From NCBI RefSeq assembly GCF_018070565.1, contig NZ_JAGPXL010000031.1:24286-88285 (forward strand): 64,000 nt of DNA, given 5' to 3'. Positions within the stretch are counted from its first letter, which is position 1; each line of letters begins with the position of its first letter. Below are positions 8,264-18,293 of this stretch, piece after piece. Below the pieces are notes generated by a model. It made no database searches, was not told where the DNA came from, and saw only the letters and a list, made by a program, of their open reading frames with translations. The translations under genes and the position numbers were made by a program. This stretch comes from Streptomyces sp. B93. Lineage in GTDB: Bacteria > Actinomycetota > Actinomycetes > Streptomycetales > Streptomycetaceae.

Positions 8264-9853
8264 ATGGCGGAGCTCACGATCCGGCCGGAGGAGATCCGGG
8301 ACGCACTGGAGACCTTCGTCCAGTCGTACAAGCCGGACGCGGCCTCGCGCGAGGAGGTCGGTACGGTCACCCTTGCCGGCGACGGCATCGCGAAGGTCGA
8401 GGGTCTGCCCTCGGCCATGGCCAACGAACTGCTGAAGTTCGAGGACGGCACCCTCGGCCTCGCGCTCAACCTGGAAGAGCGCGAGATCGGTGCCATCGTC
8501 CTCGGTGAGTTCAGCGGCATCGAGGAGGGTCAGCCGGTCACGCGCACCGGCGAGGTCCTCTCCGTCGCGGTCGGCGAGGGCTACCTCGGCCGCGTCGTCG
8601 ACCCGCTCGGCAACCCGATCGACGGCCTCGGCGAGATCGAGACCAGCGGTCGCCGCGCCCTGGAGCTTCAGGCTCCGACGGTCATGCAGCGCAAGTCGGT
8701 GCACGAGCCGATGGAGACCGGCTACAAGGCCGTCGACGCCATGACCCCGATCGGCCGTGGTCAGCGTCAGCTGATCATCGGTGACCGCCAGACCGGCAAG
8801 ACCGCCCTGGCCGTCGACACGATCATCAACCAGCGCGACAACTGGCGCACCGGCGACCCGAAGAAGCAGGTCCGCTGCATCTACGTCGCCATCGGCCAGA
8901 AGGGCTCGACCATCGCCTCCGTGCGTGGTGCCCTCGAAGAGGCCGGCGCGCTGGAGTACACGACCATCGTCGCCGCCCCGGCATCCGACCCGGCCGGCTT
9001 CAAGTACCTCGCCCCCTACACCGGCTCGGCCATCGGCCAGCAGTGGATGTACGAGGGCAAGCACGTCCTGATCATCTTCGACGACCTGTCGAAGCAGGCC
9101 GACGCCTACCGTGCCGTGTCGCTGCTGCTGCGCCGTCCGCCGGGCCGTGAGGCCTACCCCGGTGACGTCTTCTACCTGCACTCCCGCCTGCTGGAGCGCT
9201 GCGCCAAGCTCTCCGACGACATGGGTGCCGGTTCGATGACCGGTCTGCCGATCGTCGAGACCAAGGCCAACGACGTCTCGGCGTTCATCCCGACCAACGT
9301 CATCTCCATCACCGACGGCCAGTGCTTCCTGGAGTCCGACCTGTTCAACGCCGGTCAGCGTCCGGCCCTGAACGTCGGTATCTCGGTCTCCCGAGTCGGT
9401 GGCTCCGCCCAGCACAAGGCGATGCGCCAGGTGTCGGGACGTCTCCGTGTGGACCTCGCCCAGTTCCGTGAGCTGGAGGCGTTCGCCGCCTTCGGTTCGG
9501 ACCTCGACTCCGCGTCGAAGGCACAGCTGGAGCGCGGTCAGCGCATGGTCGAGCTGCTGAAGCAGGCTCAGTACCAGCCGATGGCCACCGAGGACCAGGT
9601 CGTCTCCATCTGGGCCGGTACCAACGGCAAGATGGACGAGGTGCCGGTCAACGACATCCGCCGCTTCGAGAAGGAGCTGCTGGAGTACCTGCACCGCAAG
9701 GAGCAGGGCCTCATGACCTCCATCAAGGAGGGCGGCAAGATGTCGGACGACACCATCCAGGCGATCGACGGCGCCGTCGCGGAGTTCAAGAAGCAGTTCG
9801 AGACCTCGGACGGCAAGCTGCTCGGCGAGGACGCCCCGTCCGCCGCCAAGTGA
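8264..9853 (+). CDS. atpA: F1 ATP synthase subunit alpha
   Basis: Alpha is the non-catalytic nucleotide-binding subunit of F1. The 529-residue product shows the beta-barrel N-terminus, a Walker A GDRQTGKT at residues 173-180, a Walker B strand HVLIIFDDLSKQ, and the alpha signature PAL.VGISVSRVGGSAQ with the arginine finger in SRVGG. I start at the ATG at 8264, which gives the conserved MAELTIRPEEI beginning; an in-frame start at 8225 would add 13 residues without homology. Neighbours are atpH and atpG. Confidence 0.97.
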   Translation: MAELTIRPEEIRDALETFVQSYKPDAASREEVGTVTLAGDGIAKVEGLPSAMANELLKFEDGTLGLALNLEEREIGAIVLGEFSGIEEGQPVTRTGEVLSVAVGEGYLGRVVDPLGNPIDGLGEIETSGRRALELQAPTVMQRKSVHEPMETGYKAVDAMTPIGRGQRQLIIGDRQTGKTALAVDTIINQRDNWRTGDPKKQVRCIYVAIGQKGSTIASVRGALEEAGALEYTTIVAAPASDPAGFKYLAPYTGSAIGQQWMYEGKHVLIIFDDLSKQADAYRAVSLLLRRPPGREAYPGDVFYLHSRLLERCAKLSDDMGAGSMTGLPIVETKANDVSAFIPTNVISITDGQCFLESDLFNAGQRPALNVGISVSRVGGSAQHKAMRQVSGRLRVDLAQFRELEAFAAFGSDLDSASKAQLERGQRMVELLKQAQYQPMATEDQVVSIWAGTNGKMDEVPVNDIRRFEKELLEYLHRKEQGLMTSIKEGGKMSDDTIQAIDGAVAEFKKQFETSDGKLLGEDAPSAAK

Positions 9854-9874
9854 CGTAAGGAAGGGACCTGACTC

Positions 9875-10792
9875 ATGGGAGCCCAGCTCCGGGTCTACAA
9901 GCGTCGCATCCGATCCGTCACCGCGACCAAGAAGATCACCAAGGCGATGGAGATGATCGCCGCCTCGCGCGTCGTCAAGGCGCAGCGCAAGGTGGCGGCC
10001 TCCACGCCGTACGCGACCGAACTCATTCGGGCGGTCACGGCGGTCGGTACGGGTTCGAACACCAAGCACCCGCTGACCACGCAGGCCGAGACGGTCACGC
10101 GGTCCGCGGTGCTGCTCATGACGAGCGACCGCGGTCTCGCCGGTGCCTTCAACTCCAACGCCATCAAGGCCGCGGAGCAGCTGACCGAGCGGCTGGAGCG
10201 CGAGGGCAAGGAGGTCGACACGTACATCGTCGGCCGACGCGGTGTCGCCCACTACAACTTCCGTGAGCGCAAGATCGCGGAGTCGTGGTCGGGCTTCACC
10301 GACGAGCCGACGTACGCGGACGCCAAGAAGGTCGCGGCTCCGCTGATCGAGGCCGTCCAGAAGGACACGGTGGACGGCGGTGTGGACGAACTCCACGTCG
10401 TGTACACCGAGTTCGTGTCGATGATGACGCAGACGGCGCTCGGCGATCAGCTGCTGCCGCTCAGCCTCGACGAGGTCGCGAAGGAGGCGGCGCCGAAGGG
10501 CGAGATCCTTCCGCTGTACGACTTCGAGCCGTCGGCGGAGGACGTCCTCGACGCCCTGCTGCCGCGCTACGTGGAGAGCCGGATCTACAACGCCCTTCTC
10601 CAGTCGGCCGCTTCGAAGCACGCCGCCACACGGCGCGCGATGAAGTCGGCCACCGACAACGCCGGCGACCTCATCGAGAACCTCACCCGGCTTGCCAACC
10701 AGGCCCGCCAGGCCGAAATCACCCAGGAAATCAGCGAGATCGTCGGTGGCGCCAGCGCCCTGGCCGACGCGACCGCGGGGAGTGACTACTAA
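9875..10792 (+). CDS. atpG: F1 ATP synthase subunit gamma
   Basis: Gamma is the central rotor shaft. The 305-residue product has the conserved N-terminal helix RRIRSVTATKKITKAMEMIAASRVVKAQ and C-terminal helix ending in ARQAEITQEISEIVGGASAL, which form the coiled coil inside alpha3beta3. The family's LMTSDRGLAGAFNSN is near residues 83-97. The start follows GTAAGGAAGGG. The stop TAA is immediately followed by the atpD ATG. Confidence 0.97.
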   Translation: MGAQLRVYKRRIRSVTATKKITKAMEMIAASRVVKAQRKVAASTPYATELIRAVTAVGTGSNTKHPLTTQAETVTRSAVLLMTSDRGLAGAFNSNAIKAAEQLTERLEREGKEVDTYIVGRRGVAHYNFRERKIAESWSGFTDEPTYADAKKVAAPLIEAVQKDTVDGGVDELHVVYTEFVSMMTQTALGDQLLPLSLDEVAKEAAPKGEILPLYDFEPSAEDVLDALLPRYVESRIYNALLQSAASKHAATRRAMKSATDNAGDLIENLTRLANQARQAEITQEISEIVGGASALADATAGSDY

Positions 10793-12229
10793 ATGACCAC
10801 CACTGTTGAGACCGCGGCGGCTACGGGCCGCGTCGCCCGGGTCATCGGCCCGGTCGTCGACGTGGAGTTCCCCGTCGACGCGATGCCGGACATCTACAAC
10901 GCCCTCCACGTCGAGGTCGCCGACCCGGCGAAGGCCGGCGAGAAGAAGACGCTGACCCTCGAGGTCGCCCAGCACCTGGGCGACGGCCTGGTCCGCGCCA
11001 TCTCCATGCAGCCGACCGACGGCCTGGTCCGTCAGGCCCCGGTGGCCGACACGGGCGTGGGCATCAGCGTCCCGGTCGGCGACTTCACCAAGGGCAAGGT
11101 GTTCAACACCCTCGGTGAGGTGCTGAACGTCGACGAGACCTACGACGGCGAGCGCTGGTCCATCCACCGCAAGGCTCCCGCCTTCGACCAGCTCGAGTCC
11201 AAGACCGAGATGTTCGAGACCGGCCTGAAGGTCGTCGACCTGCTGACCCCGTACGTCAAGGGCGGCAAGATCGGTCTGTTCGGTGGTGCCGGTGTCGGCA
11301 AGACCGTGCTGATCCAGGAAATGATCATGCGTGTCGCCAACCTCCACGAGGGCGTCTCCGTCTTCGCGGGCGTCGGCGAGCGCACCCGTGAGGGCAACGA
11401 CCTCATCGCGGAGATGGAAGAGAGCGGCGTTCTCGACAAGACCGCACTCGTCTTCGGCCAGATGGACGAGCCGCCGGGGACCCGTCTGCGCGTCGCCCTG
11501 GCCGGTCTGACCATGGCGGAGTACTTCCGCGATGTGCAGAAGCAGGACGTGCTGTTCTTCATCGACAACATCTTCCGCTTCACCCAGGCGGGTTCCGAGG
11601 TGTCCACCCTGCTCGGCCGTATGCCGTCCGCGGTGGGTTACCAGCCGAACCTGGCGGACGAGATGGGTCAGCTCCAGGAGCGCATCACGTCGACCCGCGG
11701 TCACTCGATCACCTCGATGCAGGCGATCTACGTTCCCGCGGACGACCTGACCGACCCGGCCCCGGCCACCACGTTCGCCCACCTCGACGCGACGACGGTG
11801 CTCTCCCGTCCGATCTCGGAGAAGGGCATCTACCCGGCCGTGGACCCGCTGGACTCGACGTCCCGGATCCTTGACCCGCGGTACATCGCGCAGGAGCACT
11901 ACGACTGCGCCATGCGCGTCAAGGGGATCCTCCAGAAGTACAAGGACCTCCAGGACATCATCGCGATCCTCGGTATCGACGAACTGAGCGAGGAGGACAA
12001 GCTCGTCGTCCACCGCGCCCGCCGCGTCGAGCGCTTCCTGTCCCAGAACACCCACGCCGCCAAGCAGTTCACCGGCGTGGACGGTTCGGACGTGCCGCTG
12101 GAGGAGTCGATCACCGCGTTCAACGCGATCTGCGACGGCGAGTACGACCACTTCCCGGAGCAAGCGTTCTTCATGTGCGGTGGTCTTGAGGACCTGAAGA
12201 ACAAGGCGAAGGAGCTGGGCGTCTCCTGA
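10793..12229 (+). CDS. atpD: F1 ATP synthase subunit beta
   Basis: Beta carries the catalytic sites that make ATP from ADP and phosphate. The 478-residue product has Walker A GGAGVGKT at residues 164-171, the catalytic Glu region GVGERTREGNDL, Walker B DVLFFIDNIFRFTQAGSEVS, and the DELSEED element that contacts gamma. There is no gap to atpG (TAAATG). Downstream lies a strong terminator-like hairpin, so transcription may partly end here. Confidence 0.98.
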   Translation: MTTTVETAAATGRVARVIGPVVDVEFPVDAMPDIYNALHVEVADPAKAGEKKTLTLEVAQHLGDGLVRAISMQPTDGLVRQAPVADTGVGISVPVGDFTKGKVFNTLGEVLNVDETYDGERWSIHRKAPAFDQLESKTEMFETGLKVVDLLTPYVKGGKIGLFGGAGVGKTVLIQEMIMRVANLHEGVSVFAGVGERTREGNDLIAEMEESGVLDKTALVFGQMDEPPGTRLRVALAGLTMAEYFRDVQKQDVLFFIDNIFRFTQAGSEVSTLLGRMPSAVGYQPNLADEMGQLQERITSTRGHSITSMQAIYVPADDLTDPAPATTFAHLDATTVLSRPISEKGIYPAVDPLDSTSRILDPRYIAQEHYDCAMRVKGILQKYKDLQDIIAILGIDELSEEDKLVVHRARRVERFLSQNTHAAKQFTGVDGSDVPLEESITAFNAICDGEYDHFPEQAFFMCGGLEDLKNKAKELGVS

Positions 12230-12265
12230 GCCCCGCGCTCACCGTGAGCCCCAGCGCTCACGTCC

Positions 12266-12295
12266 GAGGGGGCGGGTACGTCCCGCCCCCTCTTT
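12266..12295 (+). terminator. Terminator-like hairpin between atpD and atpC
   Basis: A perfect 11-bp stem (left arm 12266-12276, right arm 12282-12292, loop TACGT) is followed by TTT. It lies 37 bp after the atpD stop and 66 bp before the atpC start, inside the operon. It could attenuate readthrough into the epsilon gene or stabilise the upstream mRNA end. The structure is seen directly; the role is inferred. Confidence 0.7.
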
Positions 12296-12360
12296 CACGC
12301 CCACTAGACTTGTAACCAACACCCGGCATACCCGCCGGGTGGTGACCCGAGGAGCCACCC

Positions 12361-12735
12361 TTGGCTGCTGAGCTGCACGTCGAGCTGGTCGCCGCCGACC
12401 GAAAGGTCTGGTCCGGCGAGGCCACCCTGGTCGTCGCGCGCACCACGTCCGGCGACATCGGCGTCATGCCCGGTCACCAGCCGCTGCTCGGTGTGCTGGA
12501 GTCGGGCCCGGTGACCATCCGTACGAGTGATGGTGGAACCGTCATCGCCGCGGTGCACGGCGGTTTCATCTCGTTCGCGGACAACAAGCTGTCGCTGCTG
12601 GCAGAGATCGCCGAGCTGTCGGACGAGATCGATGTCCAGCGCGCGGAGCGGGCCCTCGAGCGGGCGCAGTCGAAGGCCGACGCCTTCGCACAGCGCCGCG
12701 CGGAGGTCCGACTGCGTGCGGCGACGGCGCACTGA
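12361..12735 (+). CDS. atpC: F1 ATP synthase subunit epsilon
   Basis: Epsilon joins gamma to the c-ring and can inhibit ATP hydrolysis. The 124-residue product has the N-terminal beta-sandwich (AELHVELVAADRKVWSGEA, then DIGVMPGHQPLLGVLESGPV) and a short C-terminal helical part (RAERALERAQSKADAF). The start is a TTG at 12361 preceded by GAGGAG. The 131-bp gap from atpD, interrupted by a hairpin, is larger than elsewhere in the operon. DUF2550 follows, as in other actinobacteria. Confidence 0.95.
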   Translation: MAAELHVELVAADRKVWSGEATLVVARTTSGDIGVMPGHQPLLGVLESGPVTIRTSDGGTVIAAVHGGFISFADNKLSLLAEIAELSDEIDVQRAERALERAQSKADAFAQRRAEVRLRAATAH

Positions 12736-12858
12736 ACCAGGGCGTCGTCGGCTGACGTCACTCAGCCGCGGCCGGCACCGGAGCGATCCGGAGCCGGTCG
12801 CGGCTGAGGCAGATATGGAAGTTTTTTCCGTTCCGTTACCTAGGAGACGAGGAGGTCG

Positions 12859-13308
12859 GTGTCGATGGTCCTCGCTCTGACTGTGTGCGGATCGGTCGTC
12901 GCCCTGGTGGTGCTGGGACTGTTCGTCTTCGGTCTGCGGCGCAGGCTGATCCAGCGCTCCGGCGGCACCTTCGACTGTTCCCTGCGCTGGGAAGCCTCCG
13001 AGCAGGACGACACCGGCAAGGGCTGGGCCTACGGTGTGGCCCGCTACAACGGCGACCGCGTCGAATGGTTCCGCGTCTTCTCCTACGCCCCCCGTCCGCG
13101 CCGCACCCTGGAGCGTTCCGCCATCGAGGTGGCCGGTCGCCGGGTCCCCGCGGGCGAGGAGGAACTGGCGCTGCTCTCCGACGCGGTCATCCTGACCTGT
13201 CTGCACCGCGGCACGCGGCTCGAACTGGCGATGAGCGAGGACGCGCTGACCGGGTTCCTCGCCTGGCTGGAGGCGGCTCCTCCGGGTCAGCGCGTCAACG
13301 TGGCCTGA
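12859..13308 (+). CDS. DUF2550 family membrane-anchored protein
   Basis: This 149-residue protein has one N-terminal membrane helix (about residues 3-24, VLALTVCGSVVALVVLGLFVFG) and then a soluble beta-rich domain with Trp-containing motifs (CSLRWEASEQ, GWAYGVARYNGDRVEWFRV). It matches the actinobacterial DUF2550 family, which commonly follows atpC. Its function is unknown; the topology puts the domain in the cytoplasm, judging by the Arg-rich stretch after the helix. AGGAGG lies a few bases before the GTG start. Its stop is 7 bp from a convergent small gene. Confidence 0.8.
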   Translation: MSMVLALTVCGSVVALVVLGLFVFGLRRRLIQRSGGTFDCSLRWEASEQDDTGKGWAYGVARYNGDRVEWFRVFSYAPRPRRTLERSAIEVAGRRVPAGEEELALLSDAVILTCLHRGTRLELAMSEDALTGFLAWLEAAPPGQRVNVA

Positions 13309-13315
13309 CGGTGCG

Positions 13316-13507
13316 TCACAGCGGGCAGATCTCGCCCCGGTAGACGCCGGGGGCGGTGGTCTGTCCGACCACGATCGTCTTGGTGTGCTCGGTGGCTATG
13401 TTCACCGTGACGGTGGCGGGCCAGGCCGACAGCAGGGCGGCGAGAGCGGCCGCGCACCCGCCGAGACATGCCGTCCGGGCCTTGGGCCTGCTGGTCTTGC
13501 GTGTCAT
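13316..13507 (-). CDS. Small exported or membrane protein of 63 residues
   Basis: The product begins with a basic N-terminus (MTRKTSRPKAR), then a Cys-containing hydrophobic segment (GGCAAALAALLSAWPA), then about 30 polar residues ending GVYRGEICPL. It looks like a secreted or single-pass membrane peptide, not a classic lipoprotein because the Cys precedes the hydrophobic core. GGGGGAA lies upstream of the ATG. A longer in-frame extension to 13609 lacks a good start. I recognise no family. The gene sits between convergent DUF2550 and the chitinase terminator. Confidence 0.6.
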   Translation of the reverse strand: MTRKTSRPKARTACLGGCAAALAALLSAWPATVTVNIATEHTKTIVVGQTTAPGVYRGEICPL

Positions 13508-13651
13508 GACGTTCCCCCGTTGAGAGTTCAAGGTGTCTTCCGAGACCTGAAGTCTCCCTGGGGTGCGCGGCCCGGACACCTGCCGTCCGGCCCCCTCACG
13601 GGTGCCCAACGTCCCTGGTGCGCGTACGCCGGGGGCGCGTCCGGAACGCGC

Positions 13652-13686
13652 ACGCCGCGGACAGACGTACGGTCTGTCCGCGGCGT
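13652..13686 (-). terminator. Terminator of the chitinase gene
   Basis: A perfect 15-bp stem (13652-13666 with 13672-13686, 5-nt loop) lies 22 bp beyond the chitinase stop. It is a strong intrinsic-type hairpin without a long U-tract, as is usual in Streptomyces. Confidence 0.8.
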
Positions 13687-13708
13687 GGCTCTCGGTGTGC
13701 GGTACGGG

Positions 13709-15532
<1,824 letters not shown>

Positions 15533-15593
15533 GCCGCGCCTCCTTATGGGGGTGTGGGGGGCATGACTGAGCCTTCACGCCCACGGTGCCGCG

Positions 15594-15636
15594 AGAATAG
15601 AAAGGTCTGGACCACGGGTCAATAGGTCTGGACCAC
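15594..15636 (-). promoter_or_regulatory. Chitinase promoter with two 13-bp direct repeats
   Basis: On the minus strand a TTGACC -35 (15622-15617), a 17-bp spacer and a TATTCT -10 (15599-15594) are readable. A 13-bp repeat, GTGGTCCAGACCT, occurs twice (15636-15624 and 15615-15603), 21 bp apart. One copy sits just upstream of the -35 box and the other in the spacer. Paired repeats of this sequence are a known feature of Streptomyces chitinase promoters. Confidence 0.85.
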
Positions 15637-15652
15637 TTGACATCCGGCCCGA

Positions 15653-16294
15653 CTAGATCCCCAACTCCTGCGCCAGCACCGCCGCTTGCACCCGGCTGCG
15701 CAGCTCCAGCTTCCCCAGCAACCGGCTGACGTGCGTCTTCACCGTCGCCTCGGCCATGTCCAGGCGCACCGCGACGTCCGCGTTCGACAGCCCCTCACCC
15801 AGACACGACAGCACCTCGCGTTCCCGCCGCGTCAGGCTCTCCAGCACCGCCGGATCGGCCTTCGGCCCCCGCGCCGGAGCCGCCGCGAACTCCGCGATGA
15901 GACGCCGGGTGACGGCCGGGGCGATCAGACCCTCGCCGCCCGCCACCGTCCGCACCGCCGTCAGCAGGTCGTTGGCGTCGGTGTTCTTCAGCAGGAAACC
16001 GGCGGCGCCCGCGCGCAGCGCGCCGAACACGTACTCGTCGAGGTCGAAGGTGGTCAGCACCAGCACGTCGGCCAGCCCCTCGCCCACCACCCGGCGGGTC
16101 GCCGACACCCCGTCCAGCAGCGGCATCTGTATGTCCATCAGCACCACGTCCGGCCGCAGCTCACGGGCGAGTTCCACCGCCCGCTCACCGTCCGCCGCCT
16201 CCCCGACCACCTCGATGTCGGGCGCGCTGCCCAGGATGAGCACCAGCCCGGCGCGCACGGCGGACTGGTCCTCGGCGACGAGGACGCGGATCAT
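15653..16294 (-). CDS. NarL/FixJ-type response regulator
   Basis: The 213-residue product has a receiver domain (Asp9, phospho-acceptor Asp54 in VLMDIQMP, Lys103) and a C-terminal LuxR-type helix-turn-helix (LTRREREVLSCLGEGLSN ... EATVKTHVSRLLGKL). Its ATG overlaps the stop of the histidine kinase gene (ATGA), so the two form one operon and a cognate pair. Targets are unknown. Its 3' end lies beside the chitinase promoter, read in the same direction, but a link to chitin is only positional. Confidence 0.93.
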   Translation of the reverse strand: MIRVLVAEDQSAVRAGLVLILGSAPDIEVVGEAADGERAVELARELRPDVVLMDIQMPLLDGVSATRRVVGEGLADVLVLTTFDLDEYVFGALRAGAAGFLLKNTDANDLLTAVRTVAGGEGLIAPAVTRRLIAEFAAAPARGPKADPAVLESLTRREREVLSCLGEGLSNADVAVRLDMAEATVKTHVSRLLGKLELRSRVQAAVLAQELGI

Positions 16295-17478
16295 ACGGAT
16301 TCTCCTTCGGTGACGGGCAACTGCGCGCGTACGGCCCAGACCTCGCCGTCCGGGCCGTCCAGCGGACCGGCGTCCAGCGTGCCGCCCAGCAGGGTGGCCC
16401 GCTCCCGCATCCCGACCAGACCGGCGCCGGAACCGGGTGCGCGCGGGCCGTCGTGGCCGCCGTACGGGCTGGTGACGGTGAGGGTGAGGCAGTCGCTGCG
16501 GCGGCGCAGGACGACGTGGACGCGGCCCGGTCCGGCGTGCTTGAGGGCGTTGGTCAGGGACTCCTGGACGATGCGGTACGCCGCCAGCTCCACCGGCGCG
16601 GGCAGCCCGGCGCCGTGGGCGGCGTCCAGGGTGACGTCGAGGCCGTTGGCGCGGGCGGTGCCGACCAGCGCGCCGAGCCCGTCGAGAGTGGGCGCGGCGG
16701 TCGGCCCGGTCCCGGCGCCCGCGTCCCGCAGCAGCCCGATCAGCCGGCGCATCTCGGCCAGTCCCTCGACGCTGTTCTCCCGGATGACACCGAGTGCCTG
16801 CCGGGAGGTGCCGGGGTCGTCCAGGGAGAGCGCGGCGGTGGAGTGGATGGCGATCGCGGAGAGGTGGTTGGCGACCATGTCGTGCAACTCCCGTGCCATC
16901 CGGGCGCGTTCCGCGGTGACAGCCTGGGCCCGGTCCATCTCGGCCAGCAGCGCGGTCTGCTCGGCGCGCAGCCGGGCGGCCTCGGCCGCGTCCCGGTGGT
17001 TGCGCACGATCAGGCCGGTGGAGGCGGGACCGAACGACACGATCCCCACCACGACCCCGATCAGCAGCGCCTCCGGCACCCGCCACACCGCGAACGGCAC
17101 CACGGCACCGGCCACCGTGAGCAGCCCGGTGATCCAGGGGATGCGGCGGGCCGCGGCGGGCGTGCCGTACAGGACGGCGGCGTACATCAGGTCCGTGTAG
17201 AGCAGGATGGTGACCACGCTGCCCCGGGTGACCGTGTCCGCGGCCAGCGCCGCCGTCCCGATCAGCACCCCGGTGCGCGGCCGGGACCGGCGCAGCAACT
17301 CACAGCCCGCGGTCACGGCGAGGGGGACCAGCGCCGCCCAGCCCGGCGGCCACAGCACCAGGGAGTCGTCCGGCAGCCGGGGGAACAGCCCCACGGCCCA
17401 CAGCAGCAGCCCGCCGAGCAGCCCGCCCAGCGCGACGTATCCGTCGAAGCGGTGCGGGCGCGGGAGTCGTACGGCCAT
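16291..17478 (-). CDS. Sensor histidine kinase (HisKA_3 type)
   Basis: The 395-residue product has four to six membrane helices in residues 12-150, a short coiled linker, and a HisKA_3 dimerisation domain with phospho-accepting His199 in ARELHDMVANHLSAI. The ATPase domain carries the N-box ESLTNALKHAG and a glycine-rich GAGLVGMRERATLLGG. No large extracellular sensor domain is evident, so it may sense membrane state. The ATG at 17478 is the first convincing start; the frame is open further upstream without homology. It pairs with the response regulator downstream. Confidence 0.9.
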   Translation of the reverse strand: MAVRLPRPHRFDGYVALGGLLGGLLLWAVGLFPRLPDDSLVLWPPGWAALVPLAVTAGCELLRRSRPRTGVLIGTAALAADTVTRGSVVTILLYTDLMYAAVLYGTPAAARRIPWITGLLTVAGAVVPFAVWRVPEALLIGVVVGIVSFGPASTGLIVRNHRDAAEAARLRAEQTALLAEMDRAQAVTAERARMARELHDMVANHLSAIAIHSTAALSLDDPGTSRQALGVIRENSVEGLAEMRRLIGLLRDAGAGTGPTAAPTLDGLGALVGTARANGLDVTLDAAHGAGLPAPVELAAYRIVQESLTNALKHAGPGRVHVVLRRRSDCLTLTVTSPYGGHDGPRAPGSGAGLVGMRERATLLGGTLDAGPLDGPDGEVWAVRAQLPVTEGESV

Positions 17479-17630
17479 GACCCCATCCAACACGCGGCGG
17501 GCGCCCGCCGCCTGATGCCGGGGGAGGGTCCCGGACTGCATCCTTCGATGTACCCGGGGTTCGTCACCGGCGACGACGAAACCGGCCCGGTCCGACGGGA
17601 GCCTGGAAGGGTGACCGAAAGGAGCGAGCC

Positions 17631-18293
17631 GTGATCGTCGCGTTGATCGTCGCCTGCGAGGTCGGCTTCTGGGTGCTGCTGGCGCTGGGCCTGGCCGTCC
17701 GCTACCTGCTGGGGCGGCGGCGCCTGAGTGTGGTGCTGCTGCTGTGCGAGCCGCTGCTGGAGGTGGTGCTGTTCGTCGCCACCGCGGTCGATCTGCGGGG
17801 CGGCGCCGAGCCAAGCTGGGAGCACGGCCTGGCGGCGCTCTACATCGGCTTCACTGTGGCGTACGGCCACTACACGATCCGCTGGCTCGACGGCCACGCC
17901 GCCCACCGGCTGGCCGGGGCGCCGAAGCCGACGGGACCGCCCCGCTACGGCCTGGCCCGCGCCGCGCACGAGGGCCGCCTGTGGCTGCGTACCGTCCTCG
18001 CCGCCGCCGTCGCCTGCGCACTGCTCCAAGGGGCGGTGTGGTACGTCGGTGACGACGGCGACACGTCCTCGCTGCGGTCGTTCCAGTGGACGGCCCTGCG
18101 CGTCGCCGGTATCCACGGCGTGATCGCGCTGACGTACCTGCTCTGGCCGAAGAAGGCGCCCGGGAACGCACCCGGGAAGGCGCCCGGGAAGGCGCCCGGG
18201 AAGGCGCCCTCAGCGCTCCCCGCCCGGGACCCAGAGCACGTCCCCGACACCGAGGTTCGCGGTCCTCGCGAGGATGAACAGCAGGTCCGATAG
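17631..18293 (+). CDS. Integral membrane protein with a repetitive tail overlapping the adenosyltransferase gene
   Basis: The 220-residue product has four to five hydrophobic helices (residues 2-25, 35-55, 66-85, 118-135 and 155-170) and no family I can name. After the last helix the chain becomes APGNAPGKAPGKAPGK, encoded by 12-bp tandem repeats, then runs 28 more codons into the 3' end of the convergent adenosyltransferase gene before stopping. The GTG at 17631 follows GGAG. The membrane part looks like a real gene; the tail may be a recent extension caused by repeat growth. Confidence 0.65.
   Translation: MIVALIVACEVGFWVLLALGLAVRYLLGRRRLSVVLLLCEPLLEVVLFVATAVDLRGGAEPSWEHGLAALYIGFTVAYGHYTIRWLDGHAAHRLAGAPKPTGPPRYGLARAAHEGRLWLRTVLAAAVACALLQGAVWYVGDDGDTSSLRSFQWTALRVAGIHGVIALTYLLWPKKAPGNAPGKAPGKAPGKAPSALPARDPEHVPDTEVRGPREDEQQVR
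18154..18209 (+). repeat. 12-bp tandem repeat encoding Gly-Lys-Ala-Pro
   Basis: The unit GGCGCCCGGGAA is repeated about four times with one variant copy (AACGCA in place of AAGGCG). It lies at the convergent junction, immediately outside the stop of the adenosyltransferase gene and inside the tail of the membrane protein gene. Confidence 0.85.

Noticed and set aside
8078..12163. 1,361-residue minus-strand open frame across atpA-atpG-atpD
   Set aside because: It is antisense to three certain genes and arises from GC codon bias. It has His/Val/Gly-rich composition and no motif.
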